Shown: in pieces, positions 1-10,374 of the stretch | How the letters are laid out: every line of letters begins with the position of its first letter | How positions within the stretch are numbered: the stretch's first letter is position 1 | Assembly: GCF_040256395.1 (NCBI RefSeq) | Contig: NZ_CP158299.1 | Coordinates: 1,331,501-1,395,500, forward strand | DNA length: 64,000 nucleotides | Source of the DNA: Deinococcus sonorensis KR-87 | GTDB taxonomy: Bacteria > Deinococcota > Deinococci > Deinococcales > Deinococcaceae | Reading direction: 5' to 3' | The notes under the pieces: generated by a model | What the model saw: the letters and a program-made list of their open reading frames with translations, nothing else | What the model was told of the DNA's origin: nothing | Databases searched by the model: none | Translations under genes and position numbers: made by a program

Positions 1-651
1 CGCCTTGATGGTCTCGTAGTCGCGCATCTCGCCCACCAGGATCACGTCGGGCGCCTGACGCAGCACCGCCCGCAGCGCGTTCTGGAAGTCCATGGTGTCG
101 GAGCCGACCTCGCGCTGGTTCACGATGCTGTTCTTGTGCGGATGCATGAACTCGATCGGGTCCTCGATCGTCATGATGTGCATCTTCTTGTTCTGGTTGA
201 TGTAGTCGATCATGGCGGCCAGCGTGGTGCTCTTGCCGGAGCCGGTGGGGCCAGTCACCAGCACCAGTCCGCGCGGCGCGTTGGCAATCTCCACCACGTT
301 CGGCGGCAGGCCCAGGTCGCCCACCGACTTGATGGTGGTGGGAATCAGACGCATCACGCCGCCCACCGACCCGCGCTGCATGAAGGTGTTGACGCGGAAG
401 CGCGCCCGCTCGCCCAGCGCGAAGCTGAAGTCCAGCTCGCGCCGCTCCTCGAAGCTGCGCTGCTGCTTTTCGTTCATCATGCTGTACATCAGCTTGCGGG
501 TGTCGGTGGCCGAGAGCTCGGCGAAATCGTAGCCGGTGTACACGCCGTGAATCTTGAACTGCGGCGGCAGTCCGGCCGTCACGATCACGTCGGAGGCGTT
601 CTTCTCGGCGGCGAGGCGCAGGATATCGGTGATGTCGGTGGCAGTCTGCAT
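1..651 (-). CDS. pilT: PilT type IV pilus retraction ATPase (C-terminus beyond window)
   Basis: Translating the minus strand from the ATG at 651 gives 217 residues with no stop before the window edge, so the C-terminus is missing. The Walker A motif GPTGSGKST and the following TIEDPIEF and LVGEMRD (Walker B region) are those of the PilT/VirB11 secretion ATPases. The N-terminal sequence (DILRLAAEKNASDVIVTAG) is typical of PilT rather than PilB. An AGGAGC ribosome site precedes the start. PilT powers pilus retraction from the cytoplasmic face of the pilus base. It lies 31 nt downstream of pilB on the same strand and probably shares its transcript. Confidence 0.95.
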   Translation of the reverse strand, partial: MQTATDITDILRLAAEKNASDVIVTAGLPPQFKIHGVYTGYDFAELSATDTRKLMYSMMNEKQQRSFEERRELDFSFALGERARFRVNTFMQRGSVGGVMRLIPTTIKSVGDLGLPPNVVEIANAPRGLVLVTGPTGSGKSTTLAAMIDYINQNKKMHIMTIEDPIEFMHPHKNSIVNQREVGSDTMDFQNALRAVLRQAPDVILVGEMRDYETIKA

Positions 652-682
652 AGGTGCTCCTTGGTGGACGGGCAGGGACAGC

Positions 683-3348
<2,666 letters not shown>

Positions 3349-3349
<1 letters not shown>

Positions 3350-3867
3350 TATTTCTTCCTCCAGTCACGGCTGTACCAGTCGTGTCCATAACGTTTGAGT
3401 ACGATGCGTTCCAGCCGCCGCGTCACGCGGGTGTGGGGCAGGGCGTTGTCGCTGATGGGCCGCACCATGATGGTGAACATGCCGTTGAGGTTGCCGCCCA
3501 GCACGTCGGTGAACAGCTGATCGCCCACCATCGCCACCTGACGCGCCGGCAGGTCCATCACCTGCAGGCCGCGCCGGTAGTGGCCCGGAAACGGCTTGGC
3601 CGCCATGCCCACCCCCTCGAAGCCCAGCCGCTCCAGCCAGAAGGCGGCCCGCTCGCGGGTGGCGTTGGACAGCAGGTACAGCCGGTACCCACCGCGCCGC
3701 AGATCGGCCGCCCAGGTCATCACCTCGTGGCGCTCCTCGTAGGAGCCGTAGGGAATCAGGGTGTTGTCCAGGTCCAGCAGCAGCCCCTTCAGGCCGTGCT
3801 GCTCCATGAATTCAGGCGTGATGCTGTACACGTCCGGCAGGATCACACGGGGGCGCAGGAGGCTCAC
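3349..3867 (-). CDS. YqeG-family HAD phosphatase
   Basis: A 172-aa HAD superfamily (subfamily IIIA, YqeG type) phosphatase. The nucleophile motif is LLLDLDNTL near residues 29-37, followed by the HAD motif II Thr/Ser (LLSNAT) and the acidic loop MVGDQLFTDVLGG. The physiological substrate of YqeG proteins is not established here. The gene sits between pgeF and pilB with start/stop overlaps on both sides (4 bp with pgeF, 1 bp with pilB). It is therefore part of a compact pgeF-yqeG-pilB-pilT operon, although the product need not act in pilus biogenesis. Confidence 0.85.
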
Positions 3868-4727
3868 AATCCCCCCAGAGACGCCGGACGGACCAGGGCG
3901 TCAACGGGCAGGCCGCCCTGCCCGGCGGAGCCCAACGCCTCCTGAGACGCGGAGTGGAGACGGCTGGCGGCGACCGTTCGCTCCGGTTCCCCGGCGTCCA
4001 TCAGCGGGGTTCCGATCACGGCCCACATGCGGCCGGTGACGCCCTGGTCGCGGCGGTGACTGTAGAAGTCGGCCTCGGTGCTGCAGCGCCCCGACATCCA
4101 GATGTGCCCTTCTGGCACGCCCGCCTCCAGCAGCACCTGACGGTTGGCCCCGGCCAGGTCCAGGTGCCGGTCCTGCAGGTGTGTGCCGAGTTCCGCCTGA
4201 ATAAAGGTCGCTTCCACCTCCGGCCCCACCTGATAGTGCCCGGCGCTGATGCCGGGGCCCACGGCGGCCCGGATGCGCTCCGGCCGGGCACCCAGCCGCA
4301 CCATCGCCTCCACCGTGCGCACCCCGATGCGGCCAACGGTGCCGCGCCAGCCGGCATGGGCCGCACCCAGCACGCCGGCCTCCGGGTCTTCCAGCAGCAG
4401 CGGGTAGCAGTCGGCGGTCATGATGCTCAGCAGCACGCCGGGCCGGTCGGTGACGAGCGCGTCGCCGGTCTGCACGCCGGGCTGCGCCGTGCGCACCTCA
4501 TCGCCGTGCACCTGATCCAGCCGGGCCACCTGCGGCAGCTGAAAGCCCAGGGCCGTCACCAGCCGCCGCCGGTTCTCGTGCACGGCCGCCGGATCGTCCT
4601 GCCGGTCGTCGAGGTTCAGGCCCGCGTAGGCGCCTGCCGAGACCCCGCCCCGCCGGGTGGTGAACCCGTGGGTGGCCCGCAGCAGGGGTGCCTGGATCGT
4701 CATAAGGTCTTCAGTATCCGGGTGCAT
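3864..4727 (-). CDS. pgeF: Peptidoglycan editing factor PgeF (YfiH/DUF152)
   Basis: A 287-aa member of the PgeF/YfiH multicopper-like (DUF152) family. The family hallmarks TADCYP and AAHAGWRG are present, together with the GxHGDEV-like DQVHGDEV. Known members are purine nucleoside phosphorylase/laccase-like enzymes, or remove L-Ser misincorporated into peptidoglycan stems; which activity applies here is not visible. Two starts are possible: the first ATG (4727), preceded by a GGTGAT-like site, and an ATG eight codons later (4703). The stop overlaps the yqeG start by 4 bp (ATGA), so it heads the leftward operon. Confidence 0.88.
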   Translation of the reverse strand: MHPDTEDLMTIQAPLLRATHGFTTRRGGVSAGAYAGLNLDDRQDDPAAVHENRRRLVTALGFQLPQVARLDQVHGDEVRTAQPGVQTGDALVTDRPGVLLSIMTADCYPLLLEDPEAGVLGAAHAGWRGTVGRIGVRTVEAMVRLGARPERIRAAVGPGISAGHYQVGPEVEATFIQAELGTHLQDRHLDLAGANRQVLLEAGVPEGHIWMSGRCSTEADFYSHRRDQGVTGRMWAVIGTPLMDAGEPERTVAASRLHSASQEALGSAGQGGLPVDALVRPASLGGL

Positions 4728-4830
4728 GTATCACCGAATTCTGACGTTTGCGACGGCTCACCATGCCAACCCAGCCGACAAACCGCAGGGCCCCGGCTTG
4801 AGCCGAGTTCAGCCCCGCAGGCGGCCCGCC

Positions 4831-4839
4831 TGCTACATT
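4831..4839 (+). promoter_or_regulatory. Extended -10 promoter for fabI (leaderless type)
   Basis: TGC-TACATT fits an extended -10 element (TGnTAnnnT). The hexamer (4834-4839) ends 6 nt before the fabI ATG. There is no room for a Shine-Dalgarno site, so the mRNA is probably leaderless. No good -35 is seen at 17-nt spacing. The assignment is by inspection only. Confidence 0.55.
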
Positions 4840-4845
4840 CGGCGC

Positions 4846-5628
4846 ATGATCGGCATTGATCTCAACGGCAAGACGGCCCTGGTGATGGGCGTGGCCAACG
4901 CGCGCAGCCTCGGCTGGGCCATCGCACAGAAACTGCTGGAGGCGGGCGCCCGGGTGGGCTTCAGCTACCAGGGCGAGCGCCTGAAGTCGGAGCTGGAGAA
5001 GCTGACCGGCGGCCACAGCGGCACCTGGATCCAGCAGGCGGACGCGACCAGCGAGGACGACCTGAGCGCCCTCTTCGCGAAGGTGAAAGAGGAGTTCGGG
5101 CAGCTGGACTACCTGGTGCACAGCATCGGCTTCGCGCCGCGCGAGGCGATGGAGGGCCGCTTCCTGGACACCACGCCTCAGGACTGGAACACCGCCATGT
5201 CGGTCAGCGCCTACACGCTGGTGAGCATTGCGCGCCATGCCGAGCCGCTGCTCCGCGAGGGCAGCAGCATCGTGAGCCTGACCTATCACGCCTCGCAGCA
5301 GGTGGTGCCCAAGTACAACGTAATGGGCGTGGCCAAGGCGGCGCTGGAGGCCAGCACCCGCTACCTCGCCAGTGAGCTCGGCGCGGCGGGCGTGCGCGTC
5401 AACTGCATCTCGGCCGGGCCGATGCGGACCATCGCCGCCCGCAGCATCCCCGGCTTCGGCAGCATGTACGACAAGGCCGCCGCCGCCGCCCCGCTGGGCC
5501 GCAACGCCACCGCCGAGGAGGTGGGCAAGCTGGCGCTGTTCCTGCTCAGCGACCTGGGCAGCGGCATCACCGGAGAAGTGGTGTACGTGGACGCCGGCGC
5601 GCACATCATGACCATGAAGCTGGACTGA
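4846..5628 (+). CDS. fabI: Enoyl-[acyl-carrier-protein] reductase FabI
   Basis: A 260-aa short-chain dehydrogenase-type enoyl-ACP reductase, catalysing the last NADH-dependent step of each fatty-acid elongation cycle. The nucleotide-binding start GVANARSLGWAIA has the SxxWAIA form diagnostic of FabI. The active site is the FabI-type double tyrosine: LTYHAS, then PKYNVMGVAKA with Tyr-x6-Lys. The C-terminal ITGEVVYVDAGAH is also typical. An in-frame extension upstream is ignored because the -10 element lies immediately before this ATG. Confidence 0.95.
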   Translation: MIGIDLNGKTALVMGVANARSLGWAIAQKLLEAGARVGFSYQGERLKSELEKLTGGHSGTWIQQADATSEDDLSALFAKVKEEFGQLDYLVHSIGFAPREAMEGRFLDTTPQDWNTAMSVSAYTLVSIARHAEPLLREGSSIVSLTYHASQQVVPKYNVMGVAKAALEASTRYLASELGAAGVRVNCISAGPMRTIAARSIPGFGSMYDKAAAAAPLGRNATAEEVGKLALFLLSDLGSGITGEVVYVDAGAHIMTMKLD

Positions 5629-5681
5629 GCCGGGGAACAGGTGCATGACCGCCCGCGCTGCGGTTGGTACGGTGTGAACCG

Positions 5682-8579
5682 ATGAACGGCCCGGGACCGG
5701 AGCCCACGCTGCTGCTGCTCGGCCCGCCCGAGGTGGAGGCCGGGAGCGCCCGGTTCCCCCTGCCGGCCGAGGCCCCGCTGTGGCTGCTGACGCTGCTCGG
5801 CTGCCACGAGGAGCCGGTGACGCGCCCGGAACTGCTGGAGCTGCTGTATGCCCAGGTGGACGAGCCGGCGGCCCGCAACCGGCTGCGCAACCTGCTGCAC
5901 CGCCTGCGGCAGCAGCCGTGGAGCGGCGGCCTGCAGGCCAGTGGCCCGGGCCTGTACTGGACCGCCCCGGTGGACGTGCGGACCTTCCGGCAGGCCTGCC
6001 GGGATGGCCGCTGGGCCGAGGCGCTGGCCCTGTACCGGGGACCGCTGCTGGACGGCTGCCGACCCGCTGATCTGCCGGAGTTCGAGGCGTGGCTCGACGC
6101 GGAGCGCGACGAGCTGCAGGCCAGCTGGCTGGACGCGGCGCTGCAGCATGCCGCCGAGCTGGAACGGGCCGGACAGGCGCGGCTGGCGCTGCCCTGGCTG
6201 GACCGGTTGCTCGGCGTCAGCCCCTACAGCGAGGAGGCGGTGCAGGCGGCCCTGCGCTGCGCCGCCCAGCTCGGTGACCCCGCCGAGGCGGAGCGGGTCT
6301 ACAGCCGCTTTCAGCTGCAGTTGCAGCGCGATCTGGGCGTGTACCCCAGCGCTGCCACCACCCGGCTCTACGAGGGGGTCCAGCAGGCGGCGGCCCCTGC
6401 CGCGCCGCTGCCGACCTTCCGCCACTCCGGTCCCCCGCTGTTTGGGCGCCACCACGAGCTGGCCTGGATTCAGGAACGGCTGGACCAGCCGGACGGCCGG
6501 CTGCTGACGCTGCTGGGGCCGGGCGGGGCCGGCAAGACCCGGCTGTCTCAGGAGGTGCTGGCCGGCCAGGACGCAGGGGTGCGGGTGGCGTTCGTACCGC
6601 TCGAGGCGGCCACGGCGGCCGAGGGGATGGTGACGGCCCTGGCCGCCGCCCTGGGCCTGCCGCCCGGCCCCGCCGAGACGCTGGCGGCGCAGCTGCCGCC
6701 GGTGCTGCAGACCGGCCCTCACCTGCTGGTGCTGGACAACCTGGAGCACCTGCTGGCTGCCCCCTCGCGCGCGGAGGTGCTGACCCTGATCCAGACGCTG
6801 CTGGAGGCGGTGCCCACCCTGCGGCTGATCGTGACCTCGCGGGTGCGGCTGGGTCTGCAGGCCGAGTGGGTAATCTCGCTGGGGGGGCTGGACTACCCGC
6901 AGATCGCCCGGCTGGACCTCGCGGCCCAGTCCAGCGCGGTGCGGCTGTTCGTGGAGCGGGCCGGGCGGGTGAGGGGCGGCTTCGGACTGACGCCGCAGAA
7001 CGTGGATGACCTGATCCGGGTCTGCCAGCTGACCGAGGGACTGCCGCTGGCCCTGGAGCTGACGGCCGCCTGGATGGGCACCTTCGACGTGGCGGACGTG
7101 GTGGCGGAGCTGTCGGCCAGCCTGGACCTGCTGGACAGTGACGCCCCCGACCGGCCGGAGCGGCACCGCAGCCTGCGGGCGGCCTTCGGGCATTCGTGGC
7201 GGCTGCTGGGCCCAGACGAACAGCGGGCGCTGGCCCGGCTGTCGGTGTTCCGGGGTGGCTTCGAGCGGGCGGCAGCCCTGGCGGTGACCGGCGGCCGGCT
7301 GCGCCCGCTGCTGACCCTGGCCGACCACTCGCTGCTGCGGCGCGACCGGGCGGGGCGGTACACCCTGCACGAGGTGGTGCGCCAGTACGCGGCCGAACAG
7401 CTGCAGCGCCAGCCGGCCGAGCAGGTGCAGGCACGCCAGGCCCATGCCGACTGGTACGCGGCGCTCGCTCAGGAGGCGGCGCCCCACCTGCATGGGCCGG
7501 AGCAGACCGACTGGCTGGCCCGGTTGCAGACCGAGCACGACAACTTGGAGGCTGCGCTGGAATGGACCTTCGCTCAGGCGGGCGTTCAGCAGGCGCTGGA
7601 GCTGACGGTGGCGCTGCACTGGTTCTGGTACGTGCGCGGCCACCACCGCTCCGGGTACGGCTGGCTGAGAATGGCCCTGGAGCGGCCCGGCGAGGTGCCG
7701 GCTCCGCTGCGTGCGGCGGCCCTGAGCCGGCTGGGCGGGCTGGCCCGCGATCTGGGCGAGTACCCTCAGGCCCAGGCGTGGCTGGAGCAGGCGCTGACGC
7801 TGGTGCAGGACCGGGACGCCCGGCTGGAGGCCGAGGTGCGGCACGGCCTGGGGTTGAGCCGCCGGGAACGCGGAGAGCTGGAGGCGGCCGGGCTGCAGCT
7901 GCAACGGGCCGAGCAGCTGCAGCGGACGCTGGAGCTGCCCTGGGCGCTGGCCAGCACGCTCAACGACCTGGGCATCGTCTGGGCCCTGCAAGATGACCTG
8001 GACCGGGCCCGGCCGCTCTTTCAGGAGAGCCTGACGCTGAAGGAGCGCATCGGTGACCGGCAGGGGGTCGCGTACGCGCTGGCCAACCTCGCCAACGTCA
8101 CGGACGACCTGGGCGAGTACCAGCGCCTCACCGAGCAGAGCCTGGCGATTAAACGCGAGCTGGGTGACCGGCAGGGCATGGCCAACTCGCTCTTTAACCT
8201 GGCGGACATGCACCTGAACCGCGGCGAGCTGGCCATGGCCCGCCATCTGCTGCAGGAAGCGCTGGAGCTGTACTGGCAGCTGGGCCGGCAGCGCGGCGTT
8301 GCCGCGGCGCTCACCGAAGCGGCCAAGCTGGCCGCCTCCAGCAGCCTGCCGCTGCTGTGCCTGCAGCTGGCCGGCGCGGCCGACGCGCTGCTGGAGGCGG
8401 TGGGGGTGCCGGCCCAGGGCTTTGCGGTGGGCGGCCTGCTGGAACAGGCCCGGACGCTCGCCGGGGACGGCTGGGCCGACCATTACCGGCGCGGCGCGGC
8501 CCTGCCGCTGGAGGCAGCGGTTCGGCTGGCGCTGGAGGTCACCTCGGAGCAGGCCGCTCCGGACCCGTCCCCCTCCTGA
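5682..8579 (+). CDS. Large BTAD/NB-ARC/TPR transcriptional regulator (SARP/AfsR-like)
   Basis: A 965-aa cytoplasmic STAND-type regulator. Residues 1-95 look like a degenerate winged-helix OmpR-type domain. Residues 100-245 match a bacterial transcriptional activator (BTAD) TPR domain. A P-loop NTPase follows, with GPGGAGKT near residue 280, LLVLDNLEHLL as Walker B and IVTSR as sensor, and the GLPLALEL motif of NB-ARC/AAA regulators. The C-terminal third is tetratricopeptide repeats (for example the DLGEYPQAQAWLEQAL and IGDRQGVAYALANLA units). The effector and target genes are unknown. The likely start is the ATG at 5682, with a TACGGT -10-like hexamer 8 nt upstream. Confidence 0.85.
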   Translation: MNGPGPEPTLLLLGPPEVEAGSARFPLPAEAPLWLLTLLGCHEEPVTRPELLELLYAQVDEPAARNRLRNLLHRLRQQPWSGGLQASGPGLYWTAPVDVRTFRQACRDGRWAEALALYRGPLLDGCRPADLPEFEAWLDAERDELQASWLDAALQHAAELERAGQARLALPWLDRLLGVSPYSEEAVQAALRCAAQLGDPAEAERVYSRFQLQLQRDLGVYPSAATTRLYEGVQQAAAPAAPLPTFRHSGPPLFGRHHELAWIQERLDQPDGRLLTLLGPGGAGKTRLSQEVLAGQDAGVRVAFVPLEAATAAEGMVTALAAALGLPPGPAETLAAQLPPVLQTGPHLLVLDNLEHLLAAPSRAEVLTLIQTLLEAVPTLRLIVTSRVRLGLQAEWVISLGGLDYPQIARLDLAAQSSAVRLFVERAGRVRGGFGLTPQNVDDLIRVCQLTEGLPLALELTAAWMGTFDVADVVAELSASLDLLDSDAPDRPERHRSLRAAFGHSWRLLGPDEQRALARLSVFRGGFERAAALAVTGGRLRPLLTLADHSLLRRDRAGRYTLHEVVRQYAAEQLQRQPAEQVQARQAHADWYAALAQEAAPHLHGPEQTDWLARLQTEHDNLEAALEWTFAQAGVQQALELTVALHWFWYVRGHHRSGYGWLRMALERPGEVPAPLRAAALSRLGGLARDLGEYPQAQAWLEQALTLVQDRDARLEAEVRHGLGLSRRERGELEAAGLQLQRAEQLQRTLELPWALASTLNDLGIVWALQDDLDRARPLFQESLTLKERIGDRQGVAYALANLANVTDDLGEYQRLTEQSLAIKRELGDRQGMANSLFNLADMHLNRGELAMARHLLQEALELYWQLGRQRGVAAALTEAAKLAASSSLPLLCLQLAGAADALLEAVGVPAQGFAVGGLLEQARTLAGDGWADHYRRGAALPLEAAVRLALEVTSEQAAPDPSPS

Positions 8580-8613
8580 AGCGGCCAGAACGCACTGCGC
8601 TGGACAGAGGAAT

Positions 8614-8643
8614 GGAGGGGCCGGTCAGATGACCGGCCCCTCC
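8614..8643. terminator. Bidirectional rho-independent-type hairpin
   Basis: A perfect 13-bp inverted repeat (8614-8626 with 8631-8643) with an AGAT tetraloop lies between the convergent regulator gene and the LamG remnant. There is no long T run on either side, so it is a probable but not certain terminator. Confidence 0.7.
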
Positions 8644-8655
8644 GTCGTCCCGCCT

Positions 8656-9045
8656 TCAGCGCGGCCAGCGGTTTTCGCTGTACAGCACCGCGATCTCGGC
8701 GTCGCTGAGCGCGCGGTCGTAGACGCGGACGTCGTCGATGCCGCTCCGCAGGCCCGGCTCGTAGGGGGTGACCGAGGCGGTGGTGGCGCAGGTGAGGCTG
8801 TCGCCGCCCGGCGTGGCCCCGATGAACAGGTTGTGGCAGGCGCGGCCGCTGTACGGCGCACTGCCCGATGAGTAGGTCACCGTCCTGACATTGGCACCGT
8901 CCACGTACAGCCGGGTGGTGTAGCTGCTGTTCGCGAAGTCCAGCACCGCGGCCACGAACACCCAGCGGCCCGAACGCAGGTCATTGGGCGCGGCGATGGT
9001 GTTGGTGCCAAAGGTGGAGCTTGCCCTGAGCCTAGGAGGGGGGCG
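8656..9045 (-). pseudogene. 5'-truncated LamG (concanavalin A-like) domain protein
   Basis: The minus-strand frame encodes the last two thirds of a LamG domain: LRSGRWVFVAAVLDF, TRLYVDGANV, then GIDDVRVYDRALSDAEIAVLY, the usual LamG C-terminal signature. The frame is closed by a stop at 9046-9048 and nothing upstream continues the domain, so the N-terminal strands and any signal peptide are gone. LamG proteins are usually secreted or surface adhesins. Truncation most likely came from a deletion or rearrangement close to 9020-9048, just upstream of the next gene. Confidence 0.75.
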
Positions 9046-9163
9046 TTAGCTGACCGAGCAGGCGGGCCACATGAGCGGGCCGTGGAGAACCTGCCGGTGG
9101 GCCGGGCCGCCGAGAACGGGTATGCTGCCTGCGCCGAATCACCCTGCCCAGGAGGAATCACCG

Positions 9164-10261
9164 ATGCCGCAACCCGACCCGACGACCCCACGTTCAGAGC
9201 CGCCGCCCCCCGGTCCGCCCCTGCGGCTGATTCACCTCGGTCTGGGCGGCTGGGGCCGCGACTGGATGAAGGTGGTGCGCGCCAACGGGGACGTGCAGAC
9301 CGCCGCGTTCGTGGACAGCAGCCCGCAGGCGCTGCAGCTGGCCGCGCAGCAAGGCGCCGACCCCGCGCTGTGTTTCAGCTCGCTCACGGAGGCGCTGCAG
9401 GCGGTGCAGGCGGACGTCGCCCTGATCACCGCCAGCGCGCCGGGCCATACCCCGCTGGCGCTGGAGGCGCTGGCCGCCGGGCTGCCGGTGCTGATCGAGA
9501 AGCCGTTCGCGCCCACCCTGCAGGAGGCGCGGCAGGTGGTGGAGGCGGGCCGGCAGGCGGACCGCAGCGTGATGATCAGCCAGAACTACCGCTTCTTCCC
9601 GGCCCCGCAGCTGGCCGCGCAGCTGGTCCGGGAGCGCCGTTTCGGTGAGCTGGGCTTCGCGGAGGTGGACTTCCGGCGCGACAGTGCCCGGTCGCGCCCG
9701 CCCGCCACCGGCCACCATCAGCTGCCCCAGCCGCTGCTGATGGACATGGCCATCCACCACTTCGACCTGATGCGCTTCGTGCTGGGCCGCGAACCGCTGG
9801 CCATCACCTGCCACGCCTTCAATCCGCCCTGGAGTCCCTTCCGTGACCCGGCGAGCGCGGCGGCGACCATCGAGTTTGAGGGTGGTCTGGTGGTGAGCTA
9901 CCGGGGCAGCTGGGCCAGTTCCGGCGTGGTCACGCCCTGGGCCGGCGAGTGGCGCATGGACGCCGCCGAGGGCGAGATCCGCTGGACCAGCCGGGACGAC
10001 CCGCCGCCGGACCGCGTGACGGCGCGCCGGCTGGGTGAGCCGGCGGCGGACCTGACGTTGCCGGCCGTGGCGCACCTGGACCGCGCCGGCTCGCTGGCGG
10101 AGTTCGTCTCGGCCGTGCGCGCGGGGCGGGAGCCGGCCAGCTCCGGCCAGGAGAACCTGCTGAGCCTGGCACTGGCGCTGGCGGCGGTTCAGTCCGCTCA
10201 GGAAGGGCGCACGGTGGCGCTTTCCGAAGTGGTGGAGCGCCCCGGCCAGGGCGGGGCCTGA
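9164..10261 (+). CDS. Gfo/Idh/MocA-family NAD(P)-dependent oxidoreductase
   Basis: A 365-aa sugar or cyclitol dehydrogenase-type protein. The Rossmann start is LGLGGWGRDW, and the family Lys motif is present as VLIEKPFAPT. The C-terminal half has the QPLLMDMAIHHFDLMRFVLG segment, whose aspartate/histidine pair is usual in this family. The substrate cannot be told from sequence. The start is set by GGAGG (9151-9155) eight nt upstream; a TATGCT -10 hexamer lies at 9121-9126. The first 20 residues are proline-rich and probably disordered. Confidence 0.88.
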   Translation: MPQPDPTTPRSEPPPPGPPLRLIHLGLGGWGRDWMKVVRANGDVQTAAFVDSSPQALQLAAQQGADPALCFSSLTEALQAVQADVALITASAPGHTPLALEALAAGLPVLIEKPFAPTLQEARQVVEAGRQADRSVMISQNYRFFPAPQLAAQLVRERRFGELGFAEVDFRRDSARSRPPATGHHQLPQPLLMDMAIHHFDLMRFVLGREPLAITCHAFNPPWSPFRDPASAAATIEFEGGLVVSYRGSWASSGVVTPWAGEWRMDAAEGEIRWTSRDDPPPDRVTARRLGEPAADLTLPAVAHLDRAGSLAEFVSAVRAGREPASSGQENLLSLALALAAVQSAQEGRTVALSEVVERPGQGGA

Positions 10262-10374
10262 GCGCAACGGACAGTGCGGGTGTCCCAGGGCCTCCCACGG
10301 GCGGGGCCGCGCCATGCCGCCGGTCCTCCCTGGGCCACCGGGCTGGACGTCCATTATGATGCGGGGCAACACTC

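Noticed and set aside
4798..4803. TTGAGC as the -35 element of fabI
   Set aside because: It lies 30 nt from the -10 hexamer, too far for a standard sigma70-type spacer; the extended -10 makes a -35 unnecessary.
5361..8483. A 1040-aa minus-strand frame
   Set aside because: It is the shadow of the BTAD/NB-ARC/TPR regulator and the end of fabI; composition is Gln/Arg/Pro-rich and it has no recognisable domain.
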